NCBI RefSeq assembly: GCF_022832435.1
Contig: NZ_JALHLF010000001.1
Span: 39,020 to 103,019 of the forward strand
From: Novosphingobium organovorum
GTDB taxonomy: Bacteria > Pseudomonadota > Alphaproteobacteria > Sphingomonadales > Sphingomonadaceae
DNA length: 64,000 nt
Reading direction: 5' to 3'
The notes under the pieces are model-generated. The model was given only the letters and a program-made list of their open reading frames with translations, did no database searches and was not told the origin of the DNA. This document shows positions 1-10,042 of the stretch, piece by piece. Each line of letters begins with the position of its first letter. Position 1 is the first letter of the stretch. Position numbers and translations under genes: made by a program.

Positions 1-9
1 AAGACCGCT

Positions 10-297
10 CTAGTAGCCCAGATCGACCGGCGCACCACCGAAGAAGGTGAATGTCTGGCGCGTGATCCAGCCCTGGGTCCAGTTGAGGTAGAACAAACCA
101 CACAGCCCCGCCGCGAGGATCGTTGCGCGCAGCGCGATGCGACCGGGGCGGAAATTAACCGGCGCGGAATCCGCGTGGCCCTTCTCGACGGTGTAATCGT
201 CCACCTCATCGGGTGTGCGCAGGCCGATCGGCATGACGATGAAGGCGCTGAGCACCCAGAGCAGGCCGTAGATCGCGACCATCGATGTCCACTTCAT
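10..297 (-). CDS. DUF1467 family small membrane protein
   Basis: This 95-residue protein has two hydrophobic segments (about residues 5-25 and 54-72) joined by a charged loop with a TPDEVDDY stretch, which matches the DUF1467 family of inner-membrane proteins. No biochemical role is established. It is the last gene visible of the nuo-birA-coaX-rnj series, 82 bases downstream of rnj on the same strand. In alphaproteobacteria this family commonly sits beside RNase J, so co-transcription is likely. Family assignment rests on length, topology and context. Confidence 0.8.
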   Translation of the reverse strand: MKWTSMVAIYGLLWVLSAFIVMPIGLRTPDEVDDYTVEKGHADSAPVNFRPGRIALRATILAAGLCGLFYLNWTQGWITRQTFTFFGGAPVDLGY

Positions 298-379
298 GGC
301 GCTCGCCTCTCCTCGCCTGGGGCCGGTCGGGCTTCACACCCTGCCCTTGCAGGTACGCGAAGCCCAGGCCCATCTCTGT

Positions 380-2011
380 TTACCTATCCTGATCGAACAG
401 CAGCACCTGAACCTGCGGCTTCTTGCCCGACCAGCGTGTCGCGGCCCGGCGCGCGGCAAGGCGCACAGCTTCACGGCGATCATCGGGCAAGGCCTTGCGC
501 GAACGGGCCAGCGCGTTGGCAACGTCCTGCTCGGCCTCGGCCACGAAATCCTCGTAGTCTTCGTCGAGCGGCAGGCCGATCGCACCGACCTTGACCTTGC
601 CATCCAGCGTGGCTGCCACCGAGACAACGCCCTGATAGGAAATTCGCCGACGCATGACCATCGCCTCGCCGTCGGCTGGCGCGATAATGTCGCCATCGAG
701 GATCAGGCGCCCGGCCCGCGCCTCGCCGAACTTGCCCGGATGCCCCGGCGCGAGGCGGACAAGGTCGCCGTTCTTCTGAAACACCGCGCGCGGGATACCG
801 CAGGACAGGCCAAGCTTGGCCTGCTCCTTCATGTGGCGCACTTCGCCGTGCACCGGCATCAGGATTTCAGGACGGATCCAGCTGTAGAGCGCCTCGAGCT
901 CGGGCCGCCCCGGATGGCCCGAGACGTGGATCATGCTCTGGCGATCCGTCACGACCTGAACGCCCGCTTCCGCGAGACGGTTCTGGATACGGCCGATGGG
1001 AATTTCGTTACCGGGGATCTGACGGCTCGAGAACAGGACGACATCGCCCTTCTCCAGCTTGATCGCGTGGTTGCCATCGGCAATGCGGGCAAGCGCCGCG
1101 CGTGCCTCACCCTGGCCGCCGGTCGCGATGATGAGCACATCGTCACGCGGCAGTTCCATCGCCTCTTCCGCGTCGATAATTTCGGGAAAGTCATCGAGAT
1201 AACCGCACGACTTGGCGACCGCGATGATCCGGTCGAGCGACCGCCCGGCCACGCACAGCTGGCGCCCGGTGCGCCGCGCGACATCGCCCAGCGTCTTGAG
1301 CCGCGCCACGTTCGAGGCAAAGGTCGTGACCAGCACGCGGCGCCCTTCGTAGCGAGACACTTCGGCCAGAAGCCCTTCGTAGACCTCCCCTTCCGAACCC
1401 GAGGCGGCAGGATTGAACACGTTCGTCGAATCGCAAACGAGCGCCAGCACGCCCTCGTCGCCAATCGCGGTCAATTCGTCCTTGGTCGCCGGAACCCCGA
1501 TCTGCGGCTCGTCGTCGAGCTTCCAGTCGCCGGTGTGAAAGATGCGGCCGTAGGGGGTATCGATCAGCAGCGCGTTGCCTTCGGCGATCGAATGCGCCAG
1601 CGGAACGTAGCGCATACCGAACGGCCCGAGTTCGAAGCGATCGAGATCCTCGACCACCACCAGCTCGACATCGCCCAGGATGCCCGCTTCCTCAAGCTTG
1701 GCCGCCACCAGCTTGGCGGTGAACGGCGTTGCGTAGAGCGGGACACCCAGATCGGCCGCGAAATAGGGAACCGCGCCGATATGATCCTCATGCGCGTGGG
1801 TCAGCACGATGCCCAGCAGGTTCTCGCGCTCGGCCTCGATGAATTCGAGGTCGGCGAAGACCAGATCGACACCCGGATATTCGTTCATGCCGAAGGTCAT
1901 ACCCAGATCGACCATCAGCCACTTGCCGTGACAGCCGTAGAGATTGACGTTCATGCCAATCTCGCCCGACCCGCCCAGCGCGCAGAAAATCAGTTCCTTA
2001 CCCGGAATCAC
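380..2011 (-). CDS. rnj: Ribonuclease J
   Basis: This is a 543-residue metallo-beta-lactamase/beta-CASP nuclease. RNase J acts as a 5'-3' exoribonuclease and endonuclease in mRNA decay and rRNA maturation. The metal-binding HAHEDH motif is at residues 72-77. Later metal and beta-CASP motifs include [13 protein letters not shown] and SGHPGRPEL. Length and motif order match the full-length enzyme. The start is GTG at 2011, which overlaps the coaX stop as GTGA and implies translational coupling. It belongs to the nuo-birA-coaX-rnj unit, as in many alphaproteobacteria. Confidence 0.96.
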   Translation of the reverse strand: MIPGKELIFCALGGSGEIGMNVNLYGCHGKWLMVDLGMTFGMNEYPGVDLVFADLEFIEAERENLLGIVLTHAHEDHIGAVPYFAADLGVPLYATPFTAKLVAAKLEEAGILGDVELVVVEDLDRFELGPFGMRYVPLAHSIAEGNALLIDTPYGRIFHTGDWKLDDEPQIGVPATKDELTAIGDEGVLALVCDSTNVFNPAASGSEGEVYEGLLAEVSRYEGRRVLVTTFASNVARLKTLGDVARRTGRQLCVAGRSLDRIIAVAKSCGYLDDFPEIIDAEEAMELPRDDVLIIATGGQGEARAALARIADGNHAIKLEKGDVVLFSSRQIPGNEIPIGRIQNRLAEAGVQVVTDRQSMIHVSGHPGRPELEALYSWIRPEILMPVHGEVRHMKEQAKLGLSCGIPRAVFQKNGDLVRLAPGHPGKFGEARAGRLILDGDIIAPADGEAMVMRRRISYQGVVSVAATLDGKVKVGAIGLPLDEDYEDFVAEAEQDVANALARSRKALPDDRREAVRLAARRAATRWSGKKPQVQVLLFDQDR

Positions 2012-2787
2012 GTGTTCGAAGCCCTCTCAGCCAGCAGCGCGAGACCATCGAGCGTCAAATCCGCCTCGACGGCATCGAAAATATCGGTCGCCTTGTCGAA
2101 CAGCACGGCCAGGCCGCCGGTCGCGATGACCTTGGCCGGGCGCCCGATCTCGGCGCGCATACGGGCGATGAGGCCTTCCATCATCGCCACATAACCCCAG
2201 AACACGCCAATCAGCATCTGGTCCTCGGTGTTGCGCCCGATCACCGAATTGACCCGCGGCACCTCGATCGCGATGCGCGGCAGCTTGGCGGTGTTGCCCA
2301 CCAGCGCATCGAGCGAGAGGTTGATCCCCGGCGCGATGATCCCGCCCTTGTAGGCGCCGTTGTAGTCGATCACGTCGAACGTCGTTGCGGTTCCGAAATC
2401 GACGACGATGAGATCGCCTTCGTAGCGCGCATGCGCGGCGATCGCGTTGACCGCACGATCCGCCCCCAGCGAACGCGGATGATCGACGTCGATCTCGATA
2501 TCGAACGCCGCCTTGCCGACGCCCGCCACAAGCGGCTCGACCTCGAAATAATGGCGGCACAGGATTTCGAGATTGTGCAAGGCGCGCGGCACCACCGTCG
2601 AAATGATGACGGTGTCGATCTCGGTCTGCGCGATGCCCCGAATGGCCAGCAACTGCATCAGCCAGACCGCGTATTCGTCTCCGGTGCGCCGGGCGTCGGT
2701 GGCGATGCGCCAGCGTCCGCGAACCGTGCGCCCCTCGAACAGGGCGAACACGACGTTCGTGTTCCCGACATCAATGGCAAGTAGCAT
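2008..2787 (-). CDS. coaX: Type III pantothenate kinase
   Basis: CoaX phosphorylates pantothenate in the first step of coenzyme A synthesis; the type III enzymes use an ASKHA fold and need a monovalent cation. The 259-residue protein begins [11 protein letters not shown], the family phosphate-binding start. It also carries GADRAVNA and [11 protein letters not shown], typical substrate and ATP-site motifs. I chose the start at 2787 because homologues begin at this motif; an in-frame ATG six codons upstream adds nothing conserved. It lies 18 bases after birA and overlaps rnj by 4 bases. Confidence 0.96.
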   Translation of the reverse strand: MLLAIDVGNTNVVFALFEGRTVRGRWRIATDARRTGDEYAVWLMQLLAIRGIAQTEIDTVIISTVVPRALHNLEILCRHYFEVEPLVAGVGKAAFDIEIDVDHPRSLGADRAVNAIAAHARYEGDLIVVDFGTATTFDVIDYNGAYKGGIIAPGINLSLDALVGNTAKLPRIAIEVPRVNSVIGRNTEDQMLIGVFWGYVAMMEGLIARMRAEIGRPAKVIATGGLAVLFDKATDIFDAVEADLTLDGLALLAERASNT

Positions 2788-2805
2788 TTCCAGCCAACCT
2801 CTCAC

Positions 2806-3543
2806 TCACCCTGCGTTGGAACGCAGGAAAACATCCCCGGCATGGATCAGCCGCACCGTTCCATCGCTGGTCTCAAGGCGCAAGTTGCCATCGTCCGACA
2901 GCCCTGCGAACGTGCCCTGAACCGGGCCTTCACCGGGCGGATGCACGACAAGCGCGGTCCCTTCGGGATGCGCGGCACTCTGCCAGCGGCGTAACATGGG
3001 GGCAAGGCCTGCCCCGCGCCAACGCGCCAGCTCGCGATCGAGCGTTGCGGCAAGCCGCTCGGCGAAGACATCACGCGGCACGGCAACGCCAATATCCGAC
3101 AGAGCCACCGTCTCGCGCCCCCCGATCACCGGCGCGTGCCGCAGATTGACTCCGATCCCCACGATCACCACACCCGCCACCATTTCCAGCAGGATGCCCG
3201 AAAGCTTCGCGCCATCGAGCAGAAGATCGTTGGGCCACTTGAGCCGCAGATCGCCCTGCCCGGCCAGCGCGTGCCCCGACAGCAACGGTGCGACCGCCTC
3301 GTAAACGGCAAGCCCCACGACCAACGCCAACGTTGCAGGAGGTGGCTGTCCCTCGCTCCAGCGAACGAGGCACGAGCCCATGAAATTGCCCGAACCATCA
3401 AACCAGTGACGGCCGAGGCGTCCCCGCCCGGCCGTCTGGCGATCCGCGACGAGCCATTCCCCTTCGGGAACGAACGCGCCTGCCTTCAACCGGCTCGCCA
3501 AATCGGCGTTGGTCGAGCCGGTTTCCTCGACGTAATGGATCAA
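2806..3543 (-). CDS. birA: Biotin--[acetyl-CoA-carboxylase] ligase
   Basis: The enzyme makes biotinyl-AMP and transfers biotin to the carboxyl carrier protein of acetyl-CoA carboxylase. The 245-residue chain opens with ETGSTN and carries the nucleotide loop GRGRLGRHW and the catalytic KWPNDLLLDGAKLSGIL block. The C-terminal cap domain is present. There is no N-terminal winged-helix domain, so this is a monofunctional ligase and not a DNA-binding repressor of the E. coli BirA kind. It follows nuoN by 13 bases and is probably on the nuo transcript. Confidence 0.94.
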   Translation of the reverse strand: MIHYVEETGSTNADLASRLKAGAFVPEGEWLVADRQTAGRGRLGRHWFDGSGNFMGSCLVRWSEGQPPPATLALVVGLAVYEAVAPLLSGHALAGQGDLRLKWPNDLLLDGAKLSGILLEMVAGVVIVGIGVNLRHAPVIGGRETVALSDIGVAVPRDVFAERLAATLDRELARWRGAGLAPMLRRWQSAAHPEGTALVVHPPGEGPVQGTFAGLSDDGNLRLETSDGTVRLIHAGDVFLRSNAG

Positions 3544-3556
3544 TTCAAGGTGCGGA

Positions 3557-5020
3557 TCACAGCGCTGCGAGCAGCGCCGTGGTCGCCTTTTCGGCGTTCG
3601 CGCCCAGCCACCCGGTCAGCAGGTAGCCGAAGGGCGAGATGAACAGGCACGAGAACACCAGGATGATCTTATGCCACACATCGCTCTCGCCGGTCACCAC
3701 ATCAGCGGGTTCGTCAAAGTAGAGCACCTTGACGACCTTGAGGTAATAGAACGCGCCGATTACCGAAGCCGCGATACCGATCGCCGCAAGCGCGAGCATG
3801 TCGGCCTGGACGGCGGCCTGGAACACCACGAACTTGCCCCAGAAACCGAGCAGCGGCGGGATACCGGCAAGGCTGAACATGACCATCGCCAGCGCCAGGG
3901 CGAGGCCCGGACGGGTTCGCGAAAGACCGGCCAGCTTGGCGATTTCCTCAACGTAGTTGCCGTCGGCATCCTTGAGCATGAGGATCGCGGTGAAACCGGC
4001 AACCGACATGGCGACGTAGATGGTCAGGTAAACGAGCATGCCCGTTGCCCCTGCCTGCGTCGTGGTGGCCAGGCCCACCAGGATGAACCCGACGTTGTTG
4101 ATCGACGAATAGGCCATCAGACGCTTGATGTTGGTCTGACCGATGGCGCCAAGGGCACCCACCACGATCGAGGCCAGCGCGATGAACACGATGATCTGCT
4201 GCCACGCCGCCGACTGCCCACCGAACGCATCGAGCAGGACACGCATGAGCAGACCGAAGCCCGCCACCTTGGGCGCCGTCGCGAAGAAGGTGGTCACCGG
4301 CGTCGGCGCGCCTTCGTAGACGTCGGGCGTCCACATGTGGAGCGGAACCGCGCTGATCTTGAAAGCAAGACCGATGAGCATGAACACGATGCCGAACAGC
4401 GCGCCGGTGGGCAGGCCATTGGCAAGCGCGGCGTTGATCAGCGGGAACGAAGTCGACCCCGTGAAGCCGTAGGTCAGGCTCATGCCAAAGAGCAGGATGC
4501 CCGAAGCCAGCGCGCCCAGCACGAAGTACTTGAGGCCCGCTTCGGCCGAACGCCCGTCGTTGCGCAGGAACGCAGCAAGGACATACGAGGCCAGCGACAT
4601 CATCTCAAGCCCGATGTAGAGCGTCAGAAGATCGCCTGCCGAAACCATCATGCCCATGCCGATCGAGGCGAAAATCACCAGGATCGGGTATTCCGCGCGC
4701 ATCGAATTGAAACGCTCGAAATAGCTGGGCGCCAGAACCAGCGTGATCGCGGCCGAACCGTAGATCAGGATCTTGGCGAAGCTCGAAAAGGCGTCGGCGT
4801 GGAACTGGCCGAAGAAGGCCGAAGTATCCGGCCCCATCGCCCCGCCACACAGGGCCGGAGCGACAAGCGCCATGGCCGCGACAAGCGCCGCAACCGACAG
4901 GATCGAGATCAGACGGCTTGCCTTGTCACCGCCCCAGGCGGCGACAAGGAGCAGGACCAGGCCTGCAATGCTCAGTGTTTCTTCCGGCGCGATCAGGCGC
5001 AGCGACTGCGACCAGTCCAT
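3557..5020 (-). CDS. nuoN: NADH-quinone oxidoreductase subunit N
   Basis: NuoN is one of the three antiporter-like membrane subunits of respiratory complex I and contributes a proton channel. The 487-residue protein is almost wholly hydrophobic, with about 14 helices. It contains the Mrp-antiporter-type core with FKISAVPLHMWTPDVYEGAPTP and KRLMAYSSINNVGF, whose lysines and glutamates line the proton path. Its ATG overlaps the nuoM stop by one base. It is the last nuo gene in the operon and birA follows. Confidence 0.98.
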   Translation of the reverse strand: MDWSQSLRLIAPEETLSIAGLVLLLVAAWGGDKASRLISILSVAALVAAMALVAPALCGGAMGPDTSAFFGQFHADAFSSFAKILIYGSAAITLVLAPSYFERFNSMRAEYPILVIFASIGMGMMVSAGDLLTLYIGLEMMSLASYVLAAFLRNDGRSAEAGLKYFVLGALASGILLFGMSLTYGFTGSTSFPLINAALANGLPTGALFGIVFMLIGLAFKISAVPLHMWTPDVYEGAPTPVTTFFATAPKVAGFGLLMRVLLDAFGGQSAAWQQIIVFIALASIVVGALGAIGQTNIKRLMAYSSINNVGFILVGLATTTQAGATGMLVYLTIYVAMSVAGFTAILMLKDADGNYVEEIAKLAGLSRTRPGLALALAMVMFSLAGIPPLLGFWGKFVVFQAAVQADMLALAAIGIAASVIGAFYYLKVVKVLYFDEPADVVTGESDVWHKIILVFSCLFISPFGYLLTGWLGANAEKATTALLAAL

Positions 5021-6555
5021 CAGTGTGCCCCCTCGTGCGCAGTTTCGATATGCGCAGGCTTTTCAGTGCCTGCCGTCACCTTGGCGTCACCCGCCGGAGC
5101 CGCACGCGCGATCCGGGCGTTGAGCGCGGCAATGTCGCTGCGCATCGGAGCAAGGAAGCTCTCAGGGTAGACGCCCATCCACAGAACCGAGAGACCCAGC
5201 ACGAGAACCATCAGGATCTCACGCGCGTCCAGGTCCAGCATGGCGGCGGCATCGGCGTTCTTCTGGGGGCCAAAGACCACCCGGCGATAAAGATAGAGCA
5301 TGTAGGCAGCGCCCAGGATGATGCCGGTGGTGCAGATCAGCGCCGTCCAGCTCGAAGCCTGGTAGATACCTGCAAGGCTCAGGAATTCGCCGACGAAACC
5401 GCTGGTGCCCGGAAGGCCGATCGAGGCCATCGTGAAGAGCAGGAAGAACAGCGAGTAACGCGGCATGTTGATGGCAAGACCGCCGTAACGGCTGATCTCA
5501 CGGGTGTGCAGGCGTTCGTAGATGATGCCAACGCACAGGAACAGCGCGCCCGAGACGAGGCCGTGGCTGAGCATGACCATCATCGAGCCTTCAAGCCCTT
5601 GCGTGTTGAAGGCGAACAGGCCGACCGTCACGATCGCCATGTGGGCAACCGAGGAGTAGGCGATCAGCTTCTTCATGTCGTCCTGCACCAGCGCGATGAG
5701 CGAGGTGATGACGACAGCGGCCATCGACAGGCCCCAGATCATCGGCGCGAAGTACGCCGACGCTTCGGGGAACATCGGCAACGAGAAGCGGATGAAGCCG
5801 TAACCACCCATCTTGAGCAGCACGCCGGCCAAGATGACCGACCCTGCGGTCGGCGCCTGCACGTGTGCGGCGGGAAGCCAGGTGTGGACCGGCCACATCG
5901 GCATCTTGACCGCGAAGCTCGCGAAGAAGGCCAGCCACAGCCAGGTCTGCGCCTGCGGCGAGAAATCGTAGGCCATGAGCGTGGGGATGTAGGTGGTCCC
6001 CGCCGTGTTCACCATCCACAGCATCGCGATGAGCATGAGGACCGAGCCAAGCAGCGTGTACAGGAAGAACTTGTACGAGGCGTAGATACGGTCCGCACCG
6101 CCCCAGATGCCGATGATGAGGTACATCGGGATCAGGCCAGCTTCGAAGAAGATGTAGAACAGGAACAGGTCCTGCGCCATGAACACGCCCAGAAGCAGCG
6201 CTTCGGTGACGAGGAAGGCGCACATGTACTCGCTCACCCGCTTCTCGACCGACTTCCAGCTCGCGCCGATACAGACCGGCATGAGGAAGACGGTGAGCAG
6301 GATCAGCAGCAAGGCAATGCCGTCGATACCCAGCGCGTAGCTGAAGCCCGAGAAGAGCGCATGGCTCTCCTGGAACTGCCACTGGGCACCGCCCACATCG
6401 AAGTTCAGCCAGAGGGCCACGCCAAGGACAAAGTCCACCAGCGTTGCGGCGAGCGCGAGCCAGCGCGCTCCCTTGGCATCAAGGTAAAGACACACCAGTG
6501 CCGCCGCGAGCGGCACCAGGAGCATCAGACTGAGGATCGGAAAACCACTCATCAT
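5020..6555 (-). CDS. nuoM: NADH-quinone oxidoreductase subunit M
   Basis: This is the second antiporter-like proton-pumping subunit of complex I, at 511 residues. Conserved elements include the FFEAGLIPMYLIIG segment with the key glutamate, VKMPMWPVHTWLPAAHVQAPT and KKLIAYSSVAHM. The C-terminal tail of about 35 residues is polar and rich in Ala, Glu and His. Two adjacent ATG codons begin the gene and either could serve. It is separated from nuoL by one base and overlaps nuoN by one base. Confidence 0.98.
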   Translation of the reverse strand: MMSGFPILSLMLLVPLAAALVCLYLDAKGARWLALAATLVDFVLGVALWLNFDVGGAQWQFQESHALFSGFSYALGIDGIALLLILLTVFLMPVCIGASWKSVEKRVSEYMCAFLVTEALLLGVFMAQDLFLFYIFFEAGLIPMYLIIGIWGGADRIYASYKFFLYTLLGSVLMLIAMLWMVNTAGTTYIPTLMAYDFSPQAQTWLWLAFFASFAVKMPMWPVHTWLPAAHVQAPTAGSVILAGVLLKMGGYGFIRFSLPMFPEASAYFAPMIWGLSMAAVVITSLIALVQDDMKKLIAYSSVAHMAIVTVGLFAFNTQGLEGSMMVMLSHGLVSGALFLCVGIIYERLHTREISRYGGLAINMPRYSLFFLLFTMASIGLPGTSGFVGEFLSLAGIYQASSWTALICTTGIILGAAYMLYLYRRVVFGPQKNADAAAMLDLDAREILMVLVLGLSVLWMGVYPESFLAPMRSDIAALNARIARAAPAGDAKVTAGTEKPAHIETAHEGAH

Positions 6556-6556
6556 C

Positions 6557-8605
6557 TTATCCCGCGATCACCCAGCTGATGGCGCCGACAAGGCCCAGCA
6601 GCATGACAAGAGCGTAGCTGTACAGGTAGCCCGACTGGACCTTCTGTGCGTAAGTCGAACCCTTGGCGACAACCCAGGCCGCGCCGTCGGGACCGAACCG
6701 GTCGATTATTTTGATATCCAGAACCTTCCAGAACAGCTTGCCGAACGTGAAGGCACCCTTGACGAACAGGAAGTTGTACAGTTCGTCGAACATCCACTTG
6801 CGGTAGACGAAGGTGTAGACCGGACCGATCTGCTCCGCGACCTTGGCCGGGAAGCTGGTGTTCTTGATGTAGCCGTACCAGGCGATCACAAAACCGATCA
6901 CCATCACGATGAAGGGCATGTACTTGATGATGCCAGACACGCCGTGCATCGCGTGGATCAGGTGTTCGTTGAACACGAGGCCCCCCTTCCAGAACGCACC
7001 CGTACCTTCGCTGACGAACCAATGTTCGAACACGAAACCGGCGGCGATGGCCCCGACCGACAGCAGGATCAGCGGCAAGGTCATGACCAGCGGGCTTTCA
7101 TGCGGCTGATAGCCGCCCGTACCGTCACCATGATCGCCATGCGCGTGATCGTCGTGGCCGTGGGCGTCATGGCCGTGGCCATGGTCGCCATGACCGTGCG
7201 CATCGTGCAGCGCGTGCTGGATATGCTCCGACTGCGCCCAGCGGGGCTTGCCGAAGAAGGTGAGGAACACCAGACGCCACGAGTAGAAGCTCGTCATCAG
7301 CGCCGCGGCAATGCCCATCCAGTACGCGAAGTGGCCCATGCCGGTGCCGCTTGCATAGGCGGCCTCGATGATCGAGTCCTTCGAATAGTAGCCGGCAAAA
7401 CCGACCCCGAAGAGACCCACACCGGTGATTGCCAGCGTACCGAAGGTCATCGCCCAGAAGGTGATCGGGATCTTCTTCCACAGGTTGCCGTAGTAGCGCA
7501 TGTCCTGTTCGTGGTGCATCGCGTGGATGACCGAACCGGCGCACAGGAACAGCAGGGCCTTGAAGAAGGCGTGCGTGAAGAGGTGGAACATCGCCGAGCC
7601 AAAGGCACCGACACCGATCGCGAAGAACATGTAGCCCAGCTGCGAACAGGTCGAATAGGCGATGACGCGCTTGATGTCCCACTGCGTGCAGCCAACGGTG
7701 GCGGCAAAGAAGCAGGTGGCAGCGCCCACGAAGGTGATGACCGTCATCGTCGTCTCGGACGCAGCGAACATCGGCGAAAGGCGGCAGCACATGAAGACAC
7801 CGGCGGTGACCATGGTCGCCGCGTGGATCAGCGCCGACACAGGCGTCGGGCCCTCCATCGCGTCGGGCAGCCAGGTGTGGAGACCAAGCTGGGCCGACTT
7901 ACCCATCGCGCCGATGAACAGCAGCAGGGTGATGACCGTCATGGTGTCGAACCGGAAACCGATGAAGCCGATGGTCGATCCCGCGACGCCGGGCACCGCG
8001 GCCAGGATGTCGGGGATCGAAACCGTCCCGAACACCAGATAGGTCGCGAATATGCCGAGCATGAAGCCAAGGTCACCAACGCGGTTGACGACGAAGGCCT
8101 TGATCGCGGCGGCACCGGCCGAAGGCTTGCGCAGGTAGAAGCCGATGAGCAGGTACGAAGCCAGGCCCACGCCTTCCCAGCCAAAGAACATCTGGACCAG
8201 GTTGTTCGCGGTCACCAGCATGAGCATCATGAAGGTGAACAGCGAGAGGTAGGCGAAGAAGCGCGGCTTGTCCGGCTCGTCGTCCATGTACCCCCACGAG
8301 TAGAGGTGCACGAGCGAGGAGACCGAGGTCACGACCACCAGCATGATGGCGGTCAGCGTGTCGACCCGCAGCGTCCAGTCGAACGCGAACGAGCCCGAGG
8401 CCACCCACTTGAGGACCGGCACGACCTGGGTCTGCGCGGTTTCGGTCAGGTACGGGATGAACTCGTACCACGACAGGGCGGCGGAGACGAACAGGCACAG
8501 CGTCGTGATGAGCTTGGCCGGCCCGCCTCCCAGGTCCTTGTTGCCAAGGCCGGTGACGATCGCTGCCAGAAGCGGCAGGAATACGATGATCAGGATCGGG
8601 TGCAA
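6557..8605 (-). CDS. nuoL: NADH-quinone oxidoreductase subunit L
   Basis: NuoL is the distal antiporter-like subunit with the long lateral helix of complex I. The 682-residue protein has GWEGVGLASYLLIGF, KSAQLGLHTWLPDAMEGPTPVS and KRVIAYSTCSQLGYM, all canonical. An unusual histidine-rich, low-complexity hydrophilic segment lies at about residues 462-500 (DNA roughly 7105-7220), made of HGH/HDAHGHDDH-like units, in a loop before the last helices. The rest is of normal length. The gene follows nuoK by 4 bases. Confidence 0.98.
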   Translation of the reverse strand: MHPILIIVFLPLLAAIVTGLGNKDLGGGPAKLITTLCLFVSAALSWYEFIPYLTETAQTQVVPVLKWVASGSFAFDWTLRVDTLTAIMLVVVTSVSSLVHLYSWGYMDDEPDKPRFFAYLSLFTFMMLMLVTANNLVQMFFGWEGVGLASYLLIGFYLRKPSAGAAAIKAFVVNRVGDLGFMLGIFATYLVFGTVSIPDILAAVPGVAGSTIGFIGFRFDTMTVITLLLFIGAMGKSAQLGLHTWLPDAMEGPTPVSALIHAATMVTAGVFMCCRLSPMFAASETTMTVITFVGAATCFFAATVGCTQWDIKRVIAYSTCSQLGYMFFAIGVGAFGSAMFHLFTHAFFKALLFLCAGSVIHAMHHEQDMRYYGNLWKKIPITFWAMTFGTLAITGVGLFGVGFAGYYSKDSIIEAAYASGTGMGHFAYWMGIAAALMTSFYSWRLVFLTFFGKPRWAQSEHIQHALHDAHGHGDHGHGHDAHGHDDHAHGDHGDGTGGYQPHESPLVMTLPLILLSVGAIAAGFVFEHWFVSEGTGAFWKGGLVFNEHLIHAMHGVSGIIKYMPFIVMVIGFVIAWYGYIKNTSFPAKVAEQIGPVYTFVYRKWMFDELYNFLFVKGAFTFGKLFWKVLDIKIIDRFGPDGAAWVVAKGSTYAQKVQSGYLYSYALVMLLGLVGAISWVIAG

Positions 8606-8609
8606 GGCC

Positions 8610-8915
8610 TTATCCCTTCATCCGGTTGACGTCGTCGACGGCGATGGTGCCACGGCCACGGAAGTAGATAACGAGAATCGCCAGACCAGTCGCAGCCTCG
8701 CCGGCTGCCACGGTCAGAACGAACATGGCGAAGATCTGGCCGGTCAGATCGCCCATGAAGGCGCTGAAGGCGACAAGATTGATGTTCACCGAAAGAAGGA
8801 TCAGTTCGATCGCCATGAGGACGACGATGACGTTCTTGCGGTTGAGGAAAATGCCGAGGACGCCGAGCACGAACAAGATCGAGCTCACCACGACATAGTG
8901 TTCGACGCCGATCAC
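8610..8915 (-). CDS. nuoK: NADH-quinone oxidoreductase subunit K
   Basis: This 101-residue, three-helix membrane subunit of complex I has the family length. It shows the acidic residues in helices 2 and 3 ([11 protein letters not shown] and [11 protein letters not shown]) that are part of the membrane proton path. Its start overlaps the nuoJ stop by 4 bases, so translation is probably coupled. Confidence 0.98.
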   Translation of the reverse strand: MIGVEHYVVVSSILFVLGVLGIFLNRKNVIVVLMAIELILLSVNINLVAFSAFMGDLTGQIFAMFVLTVAAGEAATGLAILVIYFRGRGTIAVDDVNRMKG

Positions 8916-9529
8916 AGCGTTACCCCCTTGCCCACTTCGGGCTTCACGTTGACCGTCGCCTCATCGGGACGGCGTGCGTTCTGCTTGCTGATCTTCTGGC
9001 CACGGGTATCGCCACGCTGACGGTGGGTCAGCACGATGGCACCGATCATGGCGACAAGCAGGATGATGCCGGCCGCTTCGAACAGGAAGAGGTAACGGCT
9101 GTAGAGAAGAGCGCCGATCGCAGCGGTGTTCGAGACACCCGCGGCGGTGCTGGCGGTTCCCGACGGCGTGCCGAGCTGGATCCCACCGGCGTGGTAGGCA
9201 CCGATGCCCAGGACCATTTCGGCCAGCAGCACCACGGCAACCAGCGCGCCGAGCGGGAAGTAGCGCACGAAGCCGGCGCGCAGTTCGGCAAAATCGATGT
9301 CGAGCATCATCACGACGAACAGGAACAGCACCGCGACCGCGCCGACGTAGACGATGACCAGCAGCATCGCGATGAATTCAGCGCCGGCCAGGACCATCAG
9401 GCCCGCCGCGTTGAAGAACGCGAGGATCAGCCACAGGACCGAATGGACCGGGTTGCGCGAGAGGATCGTGATCGCTCCCGAGCCCACGGTCATCACCGCG
9501 AACAGGTAAAAGGCTATAATGTGGATCAT
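8912..9529 (-). CDS. nuoJ: NADH-quinone oxidoreductase subunit J
   Basis: This five-helix membrane subunit of complex I has 205 residues. The conserved third helix with the pi-bulge region is visible as [24 protein letters not shown]. After the last helix a polar basic tail of about 40 residues (from [11 protein letters not shown]) faces the cytoplasm. It starts 27 bases after nuoI and overlaps nuoK by 4 bases. Confidence 0.97.
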   Translation of the reverse strand: MIHIIAFYLFAVMTVGSGAITILSRNPVHSVLWLILAFFNAAGLMVLAGAEFIAMLLVIVYVGAVAVLFLFVVMMLDIDFAELRAGFVRYFPLGALVAVVLLAEMVLGIGAYHAGGIQLGTPSGTASTAAGVSNTAAIGALLYSRYLFLFEAAGIILLVAMIGAIVLTHRQRGDTRGQKISKQNARRPDEATVNVKPEVGKGVTL

Positions 9530-9556
9530 GAGACCATGTTTCCCCTCAACGAGCCC

Positions 9557-10042
9557 CTACCGGTAGGGCGCATCGGCTTCAAGATTGGCAGCGATCGCGC
9601 GCTCCCACTTGTCACCGTTCGCCAGCAGCTTGGCCTTGTCATAGAGCAGTTCCTCACGCGTTTCGGTCGCGTATTCGAAGTTCGGCCCCTCGACGATGGC
9701 ATCCACGGGGCAGGCTTCCTGGCAGAAACCGCAGTAGATGCACTTCGTCATGTCGATGTCGTAGCGCGTGGTGCGGCGCGAACCGTCCTCGCGCGGCGCG
9801 GCCTCGATCGTGATCGCCTGGGCCGGGCAGATCGCCTCGCACAGCTTGCAGGCGATGCAGCGCTCTTCGCCGTTGGGATAACGGCGCAGCGCGTGCTCGC
9901 CGCGGAAGCGGGGCGAGAGCGGATTCTTCTCGAAGGGGTAGTTGATCGTCGCCTTGGGCTTGAAGAAGTACTTCAAGGTCAGGGCGTGTGCCTTCACGAA
10001 CTCGTAGAGCGTGAAGGATTTTACGAGTTGAGCGACGCTCAT
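9557..10042 (-). CDS. nuoI: NADH-quinone oxidoreductase subunit I (8Fe ferredoxin)
   Basis: NuoI carries the N6a and N6b [4Fe-4S] clusters that pass electrons towards N2 in complex I. The 161-residue protein has the two CxxCxxCxxxCP motifs, [12 protein letters not shown] and [12 protein letters not shown]. The reading frame extends upstream, but homologues start at [10 protein letters not shown], and that ATG (10042) overlaps the nuoH stop by one base, so I use it. An amphipathic N-terminal helix probably anchors it on the membrane domain. Confidence 0.98.
   Translation of the reverse strand: MSVAQLVKSFTLYEFVKAHALTLKYFFKPKATINYPFEKNPLSPRFRGEHALRRYPNGEERCIACKLCEAICPAQAITIEAAPREDGSRRTTRYDIDMTKCIYCGFCQEACPVDAIVEGPNFEYATETREELLYDKAKLLANGDKWERAIAANLEADAPYR

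Noticed and set aside
296-2194. Long plus-strand open frame of 632 codons over rnj/coaX
   Set aside because: It is antisense to two well-conserved genes, rich in Arg, His and Asp as shadow frames of GC-rich genes are, and has no domain.
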